A DNA stretch of 64,000 nucleotides from Ostrinia nubilalis (taxonomy: Eukaryota; Arthropoda; Insecta; Lepidoptera; Crambidae). The stretch's first letter is position 1. Each line of letters begins with the position of its first letter. This document shows positions 1 through 10,074 of this stretch, piece by piece. The notes under the pieces are model-generated. The model had not been told where the DNA came from, did not search any database, and was given only the letters and a program-made list of their open reading frames with translations. The position numbers and the translations under genes were made by a program. The stretch is taken from the NCBI RefSeq assembly GCF_963855985.1, contig NC_087092.1, forward strand, positions 6,076,001-6,140,000, in the 5' to 3' direction.

Positions 1-1488
1 AAATTATACCTATGTTACTCAAACTTTACCCTCGCCTTCGTCCACATATAATATGGGTGCAGGAAGCGGTTATCGTGTTTTATCTTTAAACTATATCTGA
101 TTATGGAAAAGAATAACCTCAGTTTATCTCATAAATGAGATTTTTATCAAAATGATTTGGTTTAACAAATGTTAACCATGCCTACCTACTCAAAACACAA
201 TTTCGGAATCTCCTTATTTTCTCTCTCTCACAACACTAAATACCTGGTTAATTTCTGTATCCTACAGAAAATATTAACAGATATTAAAATTATAACAAAT
301 GATTAGATTAATTATATTATCTATAGCAGTAAATAGGAAGTAATTTATTTCTAGGCCTGAGAGCAGTAATGCTTGAAATAGATGTTTATTACCTTGCACC
401 ATTTTAAAATTTAGCTCATTTATAATACAGTCTATTTTTGAATGAAAGTAAAACCAGGCCTGTTCATCTCCGTGAGTTTACATCGAAAACAAAACACGCA
501 CGATGGCCCACCTACAGGATACTATTCGACAAGGCCTCACATACGAGCGAACATTGACTCACGCACGCGTATTCTTGTTTATGATGGAAAAAAATAAAGA
601 AAATGGTGTACTAAATACTGTGCAGTATTTAACTGCCTAAATAATAATAAAAACACAGAATGTACTTTTTTAAGTTTTTAAATAAGTAGTTAATATTATT
701 CATGATAATTCATGCTAAATCATGTATTTCTTCCGCCATTTTCCGCAGTTTGGCACCTCACGTCACATCATTTTACCGAAGTCAGCCCTATAGCTTCGGC
801 GCAGTGCCGATCACTGACGTTTGTCAACAAAATGGTGCTTGACTCTTGAGACAGGCTAAATTACACCATATTGTTAATGACATTGAGCATACATTTTTTT
901 AAATATCTTCGCGAAGTAAAACTTCTGTACGTAGTACTTATTATTATTCTGTGGTAAAACTAATAGTTTAATGAAATATAGGAAAGTAAGGTGTGTTATC
1001 TGAACCTTGCCAATAGATAAGAGTGACATAAGATGATAAGATTTTGGTAGAACTATTATGATTTTATGATAAAGCAGTAATTTTATAATAAGTTAATATA
1101 ATTTTATGTGATAAATGATCGATAAGTGCTTTGATGTTACTGCGATTTTCAATACGTGCGTTTTTGGGAGAGATAAAAAGTTGCTTATATGTAGTGTAAT
1201 TTTTTAATTGTGTGATTCATAAAATGATAATAATGAATGTTTGGTTTTACTTTTCGTCATACATATTTTAATCTATATTTTTTAAAATACAATTAAAATT
1301 TTGGTCCTCTTTTGTTTCTTTTGTTTTTTATGGGGTCATTAAATTATAAATTAATGGGGTTGCATTTCAATATCTAGAGCACCAAACAGCATAACTTTTT
1401 AAACATTTATCCTAGGAATGATATGTGGGCCAGTACTGGGAAGAAGCTGCAATACTTTTAGATTAATTTTATATTTTTTCTGTTACAG
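1..1488. other. AT-rich non-coding DNA, possibly an intron
   Basis: No convincing coding segment. A small GC-richer patch at about 735-850 contains CCGCCATTTT and TGACGTTTGTCA and could be promoter-like, but nothing confirms it. If the exon proposed at 1489 is real, the stretch before it is at least partly intron, ending in a good pyrimidine tract and TTACAG. Confidence 0.4.
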
Positions 1489-1557
1489 CTTTGTGTATTC
1501 TCACAGTACAAGGACTTCACAGTGGGATCGAGATCGACCTCTATGGTATTAAACTGA
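1489..1557 (+). CDS. Possible terminal exon of an unidentified gene
   Basis: A strong pyrimidine tract followed by TTACAG ends at 1488. In phase 0 the next 22 codons are open and stop at TGA 1555-1557; the peptide ends YKDFTVGSRSTSMVLN. Overlapping polyadenylation signals AATAAA follow at 1967-1972 and 1971-1976, which suits a last exon plus about 420 bases of 3' UTR. I do not recognise the peptide. Another frame (phase 2, ...GIEIDLYGIKLN...) is also open for 31 codons, so even the frame is uncertain. The upstream part of the gene would lie left of the window. Confidence 0.25.
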   Translation, partial: LCVFSQYKDFTVGSRSTSMVLN

Positions 1558-3187
1558 ATCCATGTTACCTGATTCTCAAGTGTTTGTAAGCTTATGTACT
1601 ATTTATACTGTACATGTATTTATTTAGTAATAATTATCAAGTCCATTGTTGATTCTTGTTGAGTATGTTGTAATATAGCATAGGTAATATACTAATAATT
1701 TATTGTAATATTTAATAGGATGTATAAGCAGAGGTAAGACCTGTCAAAGTTATGTTCGAAGGTGTATTGGACAAATTCTGTGTCCAATTTCTGTATTAGA
1801 ATGTGTTATTATTATTTAGTTTTATTTGGGTACATATGAATGCTTCTTAAGTTGGATCTGTGCATTTTAGGATTAATTAATTTAAACATTTCAAATATTT
1901 TACAATGCAGTGCTGTTCATCGAAAATTTTAAATAATTATCCGATATTTGATTATAATTTGGTACAAATAAATAAACGTGCCATCTCTGAGCTTTCGGTG
2001 TTGTTCCTGTTTACTAAAGAATAATTAGTTTTGTTGGTTTTTCTAGTAGGTTCAATCAATTTATTGTAAATATTTAAAACTGTTTTCATTCTTGGTGTTT
2101 CCTTGGTCGAGCTTTTGTATTAATCAAATTGGATATAAATTAAAGCGTATTTCACAAACATCACGATTTCGCTTAGGTGCACTGCAAGGGCGTTATACAG
2201 ACCCACTATTATATCTTGTGATTGTGAAAGCTAATGAAACCTCTTTCGTATGTAATCGATGTACTTTTATTGGTAAGTGCACAAATATAGATCTGAAATG
2301 TTAAAAGGGTTTCGATGCAACTTGGAGCAATAAGGCTTCTTTGAAGTAATGTATATTGTAGATAAAATATAATTAATGTTGAAGATTTCATGACCGTGTA
2401 TCATTAATGTTCAAATGTTCAACAATCAAAGAGAAACTTCAATTTAAAATATCGTTTATTTATACAAAAAAAAAGATTAACAAAGAAAAACGTTCCGTAA
2501 AAATAACCTTATCCAATCGTCATTGCATGATAGTTACATTGAAAAAATCTAAACTGAATATTCATGTCCATCACAGTATGTCAAATTAATTTAACACTGA
2601 AGTGATTTCGCCTCGAATTCATTCTAATGTAGTCAATTAATTAAGTTCTTCAAACTAATTAACTTATTCAATTTGTCAACGTATAGAGTTAAAAAAATAT
2701 GTGATACATAACGTTTAATTCTAAGGTCTATGTAAAATTAATCTTGGTAATGATTATCTCGGTCACCTGCTTGCCGCTAGAGCGCTTTCAGTAGAAATTT
2801 GATGGAAGAATTTTTAAACAGAATGAGGGCTATTGTTTTTATACCTATCAGTTGGCACTGACGTATGACAGGACCTTACTCGTGAGCTCGTCACCTCACT
2901 CTGCAGTGGCGCCACCCTGGTGACTGCGAATGCGATAGTCCTCATACCGCTTCAGCGCTCACCAGATGGCGTCACTATCCTTAGCCGCTAGCAAGTGATA
3001 GAACTATGGATAGAACCTTGCTCCACAGTGCAGCAGTGGTGCCAACTGGTGAACACAAACGATAGCGCCCATTGTGACGTCATTTTATCTCTCTAATTAA
3101 TTGATTTTAAAACAACTAAAAAGTTAAAAGAAGTATGTAGTTACCTACAATTTTTTTTGAGAAATTGTGCCTTGCAATGGTAAAAGA
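1558..3187. other. Putative 3' UTR, then non-coding DNA
   Basis: The first part, up to about 2000, fits a 3' UTR with AATAAA at 1967 and 1971. From 2000 to 2760 it is AT-rich and featureless. From about 2895 to 3070 it is GC-richer, with several similar motifs of the AGTGGCGCCAC / CACCAGATGGCG / AGTGGTGCCAAC kind. No gene is supported. Confidence 0.4.
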
Positions 3188-3711
3188 CAATGCCGGAAAT
3201 TGGCGTCTTTTTTTTTTCGCGCGGCCATCGACCAAACTTTGTTTTTTGATTACAAAATAGTGTAATAAACCAAACTTACTATGACATGTATACCTCTAAA
3301 CTCAGTCTAAACTGAGTTACGAGCATTAGAAGTTTGATGATTTTCATACTAGATTTGCTTTTTGCGCGCAAAGTTTTGTAAGAAATTGCAACAAAATAGT
3401 GAAATTGTATGTGTAAACAAACAATACCATCCATTAAAGGCTCCAGACATCAGTATGGAGCAGAATCAGCGCAATAAAAAAATAGCGCAATATTTTGTTG
3501 CAATTTCTTACAAAACTTGCGCACAAAAAGCAAATCTTGTATGAAAATCATCAAACTTCTAATGCTCGTAACTCAGTTCAGACTGAGTTTAGAGGTATAC
3601 ATGCCATAGTAAGTTTGGTTTATTACACTATTTTGTAATGAAAAAACAAAGTTTGGTCGATGGCCGCGCGAAAAAAAAAAGACGCCACTTTCCATACAAA
3701 ATCCGGCATTG
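3188..3711. repeat. Long fold-back repeat (arms about 215 bp)
   Basis: The left arm (3188-3401) and right arm (3488-3711) are near-perfect reverse complements, starting CAATGCCGGA and ending TCCGGCATTG, with an 86-base unpaired centre. The arms contain a homopolymer T/A run and GACCAAACTTTG. No transposase is present. It looks like a MITE or fold-back element whose transcript would form a long hairpin. The target duplication is not clear. Confidence 0.8.
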
Positions 3712-4603
3712 CCATTTATCGCCGGGAGTCTAGCTATAAAGATGTATTAAGAAATACGGATGTAGATCGCACCGATTGTCAGCGGAAACATAGCGCAAAT
3801 ATGATATTTATCAACTCTTGCGCAGGTTTAAAAACTTCTTGATTAATAGTGGCCGAGAGTAAACGAAAATCTTGTATGTGAGTCTGTCTTGACTTTGTCC
3901 TATAAAGGTAAATAAATTATATCATTCTTTAAAAATAAAATGAATATTGAACTAAACTAGCTTTTTGGTGTCAAAATTCATCTGTAAAATAATATTCCAA
4001 AGCGATAACACTATGATTACAAAAAATCTAATGTTAAAATCGCTCTATTATGAATATAACTAGTTACGCAATGTATGATAATAATATTAAACAACGGAAT
4101 TGGATATCGTTAATATTGTATTTTTGTGCACTTTTAATAATTCATAGCAAGATAATGAATTGTTATCGTAATTCCTGAATAAAATCTTTAAACGTTGAAT
4201 ATTCTTGTAGTGAATGTAAAGTACCCAATTAGGAAATGCATTTATTTAAATTACATGTTTTTGTTGCTATGATTATTTAAAATGTAAGAAGATAGTATGA
4301 AGCGATAGATCACCATCATGATCAAATTTATTTGACATGTTCGACAATAACAATCTTATACTAGTATTATTAGATAGTCTCAAGACTACTTTAATTGTAT
4401 GTACCTACTGTATAAACAATTCTTGTGATTGTGTTGTAATCTTGTAATTCAATAAACCAAAATGCTGTTAAAAATCCCATCGTCTTTTTCTCATAGCTTG
4501 GCGCAATAATGACAATCTTTCAAGTAATAACTAACAGCTCAGTAAATAACATATTATAATAATGAGTACCTACACTATCTACTAAGTACTAAGCCTAGGC
4601 GCA
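3712..4603. other. AT-rich non-coding DNA
   Basis: No gene, repeat boundary or RNA gene could be supported here. Confidence 0.5.
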
Positions 4604-4687
4604 GACCACCGACTTTTAGTTGGCCGATTCTTCCAATACCAATTAGAATCGGGCCCAACTATCGGCCAACTAAAAGTCTGTCGTGGC
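4604..4687. repeat. Short hairpin element
   Basis: CGACTTTTAGTTGGCCGAT on the left pairs with ATCGGCCAACTAAAAGTC on the right across about 35 bases. It is an 84-bp imperfect palindrome, probably a MITE remnant. Confidence 0.65.
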
Positions 4688-5180
4688 CTAACTCCAGTAA
4701 CAGGTTCGATTCCAAGTCAATTTAGTTCAAACCTCAAGTCATTTGTCTCGCATATCCTAGATAAGCTTCAAAAGCAATAATTCAAATAAATTGACCGCTT
4801 TGCGATTTCCAGTGCTGAGTCGGGCAGTTTTATTCAAAAGAGGACAAGCATTTGAACTTAGTCGTAGTAGGTGGTTTACATAGTTAACGGGTATTTAACC
4901 CTTAACCACTGACGTACGTACGTGGTAGAGGTGGGCGCCACGCCGGCGCGCCGCCGCCGCCGCGAATTTTTTCACGCCGCCGCCGCCGACGACCAGCTGT
5001 CGGCGCGCCGATACTGATACTGTACCAACTATTTGCAATTTATTCCTCTCCTATATTGTACTAATTTGTGTTTCAAATGCAGAAGAACTATTTTTTATTG
5101 AGTTGAGCGGCTATCTAGTTCAATAAAGTCCTAGTATCACTGCGACCGGTACCGATCTATTGTGATCGCCGCTATTTTCC

Positions 5181-5765
5181 TTACAGTTCGCCTCCGAGTC
5201 CTGCATCCATTAGAAATTGCAGTATCTTTTGGGGGGCGATATGTTTTACATCTTGTGGGCTTAGGATGTGTTTGCCCAGGCGTAAACTCCGCTCGCGCAT
5301 CAAAGGTCCGCAGTCCGTGAGAATGTGTAGTGGCGTTTCATTTGCCTCTTGGCACATCCTGCACGTTCTTGATTCGGACAGTCCCATAGTGGACAAGTGC
5401 TTGTTTAAGCTGCAGTGTCCAGTGAAGGCTCGAACTAAGATGCGCATTTTGATCCTACTCAGTCCCATGATCTGCTTAGAGCATTTTCGGTCATAGGCTT
5501 TTATAAGAGCTTTGGAATGAGTTAATCCTGGCATGTCTGACCATGCCTTAAAGGATTTGTTTAAATAGATGCTCTCCGGGGTCATTCGAGCGAGACTTTT
5601 GGGAATGCCAAAAAGGGTTCTGGGCCATATTGTGTTCCCTCCGCTCCCGCTCTGGCCAGTTCGTCGGCATTTTCATTGTCCACGATTCCCGCGTGACCTG
5701 GAACCCATCTCAGCGTTACTCTGTTACGTTTCCGCTTACCCTCCTCAAGTTCAAAGTAGAAGATG
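5181..5765 (-). pseudogene. LINE pol C-terminus (RNase H plus zinc knuckle), degraded
   Basis: Reading leftward, the first frame gives the end of an RNase H domain (RWVPGHAGIVDNENADELAR, about 5585-5750). A frameshift near 5585 leads into a second frame that ends with the cysteine-histidine tail LSESRTCRMCQEANETPLHI and a stop at 5181. The same domain order is seen in the open LINE ORF at 51867-54589, so this is a diverged relative of the RNase H-bearing (LOA/I-like) non-LTR elements. It is truncated and frameshifted. Confidence 0.75.
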
Positions 5766-5794
5766 ATTCCTACTACGCTAATTGAGGACGAAAG

Positions 5795-6039
5795 ACGCAG
5801 GAGGACAAAGTTACTGACATAGCCCACAGAATCGCTAAAATCAAGTGGCAGTGGGCGGGGCACATATCTCGTAGAGCTGATGGCCGATGGGGCAGTAATG
5901 TTTTTGAGTGGCGACCACGAGCCGGAAGACGTAGCGTGGGCAGGCCTCCCATTAGGTGGACCGACGATTTGGGGAAGGTCGCAGGAAGTGCCTGGATGCG
6001 AGCGGCGCAGGACGTCGTTCGGCTGAAACAAAAGAACTA
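5795..6039 (+). mobile_element. RTE-type LINE 3' fragment
   Basis: Translation gives the end of an RTE-like polymerase: W-x-GH-I near 5850, then WRPRAGRRSVGRPPIRWTDD and AWMRAAQDVVR, ending with a stop. Further copies of the related tail recur in this window at 16868 (-), 28193 (-), 31000, 34183, 37236, 40092, 42236, 55315 (-) and 63145. The copy is 5'-truncated. Confidence 0.7.
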
Positions 6040-6077
6040 ACGCTAAGAGAGATGGCTAAGCTAAAGAAATAGCCAAA

Positions 6078-6620
6078 ATGGACCCTCGTAAAGCACTTGC
6101 ATTTGATCTAATCACCATGAAGTCCATGGTCTTGACAATGACCACACTGAGTGAGAAGAACCTCGCAAGTCTCTTAACTTTGGAAATGATCCATAAGGCT
6201 GGCAAGTCGCCTAACGAATTCTCTTATCGTTCAATTAATCTGACATTTGTATTGTTAAAATTATGGAAAAGGATCATTCTTGCTCGTTTATTCCCTTGCC
6301 TAAGTATGACCCATGTAATATAGTATACCCGACCATAAATTTTGGCAGAAACCATACCAACCATAATCAGTACAATGTTTGGAAAAGAAAGAATCCTGTT
6401 TTTTTTTTCAAACATTTTTTCTGCTTTCGCTGCGGCTTCAGCTGGGTTTATCATAAAGGACTACTGTATTAAATTAAAAAATACTTTCTAGCACACTTCT
6501 ACTACCTGCTGATGGATTCTTATCTCAGTGACAGACAGTTTTACATCAAACTCGGTGACAAAATCTTCTCTTTTTAGCTGCAGAGCTGGAGTACCCCAGG
6601 ACTCTGTACTCAAAGTAGCC
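6078..6620 (+). pseudogene. Jockey-like reverse transcriptase remnant
   Basis: Pieces of the RT domain occur in order. KALAFDLITMK (about 6090-6125) resembles the KAPG-D-I motif, SYRSINLTFVLLKLWKRII (about 6220) the YRPISLL region, SYLSDRQF (about 6515) the SYLxxR region, and AGVPQDSVL (about 6584) the AGVPQGSVLGP motif. The reading frame is broken by stops and by an unrelated patch between about 6310 and 6480. Confidence 0.55.
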
Positions 6621-8199
6621 CAGACACCAGAAAGCTGCGGCATTCCTCAAATGTAACTGTGATCTTAAAGTGACTAGACTGTTGCAAAGTCAGCTGCATG
6701 GTTGACCAAGTGGCGCATGTAATTAAGCCCCGAAGTCTCACCATATTATCAGTTAAGATGTGAAACTTATCCTCCGGCCAATCTAGACCTCGAAACATTG
6801 CTGCAATCAACCTGCATTAAAATCCTGAACAGTAGGATGACATGGAAAGACTAAATAACTAAATATAAATAAAACAGAACTGAATATTATAATATTCCAC
6901 CGACAGTCAGCTAATCCAAAATTAACTATGTGCCTCTAAAGAGCTCAAAAATACATGTTAAGGGTACTTTTATCGGTACATTGGTACGCTCGTCTTTAGG
7001 AAATACACGAGAACCTGATCTCAGCCAGACCCGCTATCCAAATATCAAAGTATCTATGATCAAGAGAGCTAATTTACTAGGGTAAACCACTGCTCTAGTG
7101 GCTCAAACCCCAACCAACTGCAAATCACCGGATTAGTCTTGACGACAGATACTAAAAAAGCAGATTAAAAAAAACCTAATGAACAAAGGTCAAACAAGGT
7201 CACGCCGCCGACGCCGCCGCCGCCGAGGTCAAAAAGTCGGCGCGCCGCCGCCGGCCAATTTTATATCGGCGCCCACCTCTAGTACGTGGTACGTCGGTCA
7301 AACGGTTTTTCGTTCAAAACTTCATTTTGTGCGGGAATTTTTGCGTGTCTTTTTGGTAGTTTCCTAGTGGCCAGAGATGCGTGTGCGACGGGAGAAAATA
7401 GATGGGTAGCACGTCCCTAAGTAGGAGAGCTAGACCACCCGACGTATGTGGTACGTAACGTCAGTGTTAGTGTAACTTTTTCAACATCGCTTTTGTATGT
7501 TGGTCCATAGAAAAAATTTATTGTTACCAGTCTAATTTATTTACTTGGCCGTCTATATATAAAAAACCTTATTTACGCCAAAAATTATTACAAATGACGA
7601 AGAAATTAGCAAAAAATCCAGTGGATGAAAATTTTTATATTAGTTGCGGTTTTCGAGGACAATCATCATGATGGTGAAGGAGCTTTAGTTCATGGCTTTG
7701 GATTTGACATCTTCTGAAAATTGCATACCATATTTTTATATTTCCTAGCTAGTTTGAAGCACGGCAAACTGGTGACCAGGTCATCAAACAAAGAAAGACT
7801 ACAGAAAATAGCCTTCCTAAATGAACTGTATTAAAAAGTGACTTAATTTGTGAATTATTGCTATTGAGATTTTTTCCTGATTAAAACTGTTATTAATCTT
7901 TAATATGGCCAAAATAGAAGTTCCTAGTGTTATCGAATATTTTTGTGTTGATTTTAAAAAAATGCCTGTCTAACTTTTATTACATCTGGGGGATTTCACC
8001 AATATCATACTATTCTATTAATGTTACTATGTTTTTTTTACTATTTCTGTTTAAATAAACATGTGTGAATAATTTAAATTCAAATTTCACCAAAGTTACA
8101 CTCTATTGATACATCAGGAGGTCTTCAAAGTTACGTACGTATGCCGTACGTACGTCAGTGTTAGTGTAACAAAATGACACGTCAGTGGTTAAGGGTTAA

Positions 8200-8418
8200 T
8201 AAAAATAAAATTTTTCGCCTTAAGTTTATTCTTTCTTGATAGTTTCTTTTGAACTTTGATTAGAACAAAATTATTTTGAAAGAATAGTAAATAATCTAAC
8301 ATTCCTTTGCTTAAAAATTGTAATATGAAAAAAAAAAAAACATTAGGGATGTATTGTTAATATCAAATAATTTTTAATCGATTTAATCAAATCGTATAAA
8401 CCTAATGTAATCGTATAA
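8200..8418. other. Short AT-rich spacer
   Basis: It lies between the piggyBac-like element and the tandem repeat and contains a 12-base A run near 8329. Nothing else is visible. Confidence 0.5.
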
Positions 8419-8583
8419 ACGTATAAATAGCTAATGAAAAAATATGTTTATTTGGTACTTAGCAAATTATCAAACGTATAAATAGCTAATGAAAAAATAT
8501 GTTTATTTGGTACTTAGCAAATTATCAAACGTATAAATAGCTAATGAAAAAATATGTTTATTTGGTACTTAGCAAATTATCAA
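8419..8583. repeat. Tandem repeat, 3 exact copies of 55 bp
   Basis: Units 8419-8473, 8474-8528 and 8529-8583 all begin ACGTATAAATAGC and read identically. Each unit contains a TATAAATA box-like sequence. The array lies 1.06 kb upstream of the Snx13 start codon. The identity of the units points to recent expansion. Confidence 0.9.
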
Positions 8584-8676
8584 ATCACAAAACAAGACCT
8601 TGAATATACAAGTAAAGGAAGCTAAGGTAGAATTGATTCCTTCCAAGCTGATATCATGCTCGTGGAACGAGGTCCA

Positions 8677-8980
8677 TTACCCCAATTGCGGTAAAAATTT
8701 TCAGCTGCAACGCTATTGGACTACTAACGATAATCAGCCTTTTGACAAATCCGTATCACGAAGTTTAAACGTAAACGGAATGCTACTGCGCCTTAACGCA
8801 AAAGCTGTCAGAAAGTTACTTTATCTCAAACGCAAGGTAAACGCTTCACGCACATTTACTGTATTTTGGTAATTTTAGTTCCAAAAATCTTTGTAAGCGC
8901 GTAAACTTTACTGTGATACTGAATTGCACATCAGTTGGAAAGAAAATGGAGCGTAACTCTGGGCGGAAAACTCTTAATAG
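8677..8980. repeat. MITE, diverged copy 1 of a tandem pair
   Basis: CCAATTGCGGTAAAAATTTT, the following CCTTTTGACAAATCC and the later TGAATTGCACATCAGTTGG match, in the same order, the copy at 8992-9245. Its own termini are eroded. Confidence 0.6.
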
Positions 8981-8991
8981 TGCGTTACAGG

Positions 8992-9245
8992 GCCCCGATT
9001 ACGCTAAAAATTTTCATCTTCAATGTGCCCGGACGACGAACAAACATCAGCTGTTTTGACAAATCCTGAAACGAAGCATAGACGTAAACGTAAAGCTAAA
9101 TATCTCATGTGACAATGAAAATACTAGGAAGGTACGTCCATTACCGTAATACCGAATTTGCACCTCAGCTGGAATGAAAAACCGAGCGCAACTGAAGAAG
9201 AAGCGCGTATGTATTGGAGACGTTAAAAATTAGCGTAATCGGGGC
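8992..9245. repeat. MITE with GGCCCCGATTACGCT inverted ends
   Basis: The left end GCCCCGATTACGCTAA pairs with the right end TTAGCGTAATCGGGGC. The interior is homologous to the older copy directly to its left. ACAG on both sides may be a target duplication. Confidence 0.7.
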
Positions 9246-9249
9246 ACAG

Positions 9250-9640
9250 GACTTGCGGCGCATGTGACATACTGTGAAAATAACACTTAATGATGATTAT
9301 TTATTATCATCTTCAGTCAGCGCGATCTGTAGAGGGGTGCCTCAGGCACCGTACCTGCATTGCCTGCCACCTGTTTGTAGCGGTGAATCGGTAGATGTCA
9401 CATTATACAATGACAATAAATCTGTATGATTACTGATTTCCTTCGATTTTTTTAAATAGATAATGTATTCGATTTAAATCATTACAAAGACAGCCCTACG
9501 TTTCATACGTCGTTGCTATTTGTCACTGTCAAGATTGTCAAGTTTGTTTTCACTTTATTTTTTGTTTGATTTTCACGCAAATTACAGAATTATTGTTAAA
9601 ATTATTTTTAATTTATGACTTCATTTCACGAGAAAATATT
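9250..9640 (+). promoter_or_regulatory. Snx13 upstream region / 5' UTR
   Basis: This region directly precedes the chosen ATG at 9641. It contains repeated TGTCA-type motifs (TTTGTCACTGTCAAG, GATTGTCAAG, about 9520-9545). No TATA box or initiator could be assigned, and an unseen non-coding first exon is possible. An in-frame TTG-led extension exists from 9566, but ATG 9641 gives an N-terminus like that of the family. Confidence 0.35.
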
Positions 9641-10074
9641 ATGACGATCATGGTGCGGAGAATAGTGGGCTGGTTTGGACTAATTTCCATAATATTGACG
9701 GGTTTGCTAGGTGTTGGATGGTATTTAACAATTCTTACTTTTATTGTTACGTTTCTGATAGGGTAAGTTACCTTTATGTTTACTTTTTAATCTGCCTATA
9801 TTTATTATGAAACCTTAGTTAGAAGAAGAAGCTAGAGTTAAATTATTTCTGATGTTTTAGACTTGAACAATACAGATACTACGTCTGTAGTGCTTCAGGC
9901 TAATTCACCGCCCCTAGAAAGTACTAATAACAGTTCACTGTGTAATGTTCATTTCTTTTCAGCGTGGTTACAATTTTGTATCTCAATTATGATAGTAAAA
10001 AAATATTTACTGTGGATTTAGACAATTTGGATGACCCATTGCAACAGACAAATTTTTCGATCCGACTACCCAAA
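9641..10074 (+). CDS. Snx13 exons 1-2: N-terminal membrane hairpin
   Basis: Exons 9641-9762 (ends phase 2) and 9963-10074 (ends phase 0) encode residues 1-78. Residues about 8-48 are almost wholly hydrophobic with a short GVGWY break, fitting the N-terminal hairpin or double membrane segment that anchors this family in the ER. Basic RR at 6-7 precedes it. A second in-frame ATG at 9650 could also start translation. Confidence 0.85.

Larger units (their letters stand above)
4926..7281. mobile_element. hAT-like element nested in the piggyBac-like element
   Basis: The inverted ends TAGAGGTGGGCGCC fit the hAT consensus and are flanked by an exact 8-bp duplication GTACGTGG (4918-4925 and 7282-7289). 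Both subterminal regions are rich in (GCC)n and GGCGCGCC. No hAT transposase is visible. The interior is filled with LINE debris: an antisense RT/RNase H LINE tail, an RTE 3' end and Jockey-like RT pieces. Confidence 0.8.
4899..8195. mobile_element. piggyBac-like element, non-autonomous, with nested insertions
   Basis: The outer ends are perfect 17-bp inverted repeats CCCTTAACCACTGACGT, each directly next to TTAA (4895-4898 and 8196-8199), the hallmark target duplication of piggyBac-superfamily elements. Subterminal copies of ACACTGACGTACGT-like sequence occur near the right end, and a related ACGTCAGTGTTAGTGTAAC lies near 7460. No intact transposase is visible in 7290-8180. A hAT-like element interrupts it 27 bases from the left end, so the piggyBac-like insertion is the older of the two. 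Confidence 0.8.

Noticed and set aside
4704..4714. GGTTCGATTCC as a tRNA B box
   Set aside because: No T-stem pairing and no upstream A box.
6224..6454. Minus-strand frame resembling a Tc1/mariner VMVWG-SAK region
   Set aside because: Only a short stretch (MVGMVSAKIYGR) is suggestive and no catalytic residues can be placed.
8419..8583. CRISPR-like array
   Set aside because: Direct head-to-tail units without spacers in a eukaryotic genome; a plain minisatellite.
8600..8872. 90-codon open frame
   Set aside because: Overlaps a MITE copy; no start context or domain.
9566..9640. N-terminal extension of Snx13 from a TTG codon
   Set aside because: No ATG in this stretch; ATG 9641 gives the expected short N-terminus before the membrane segment.
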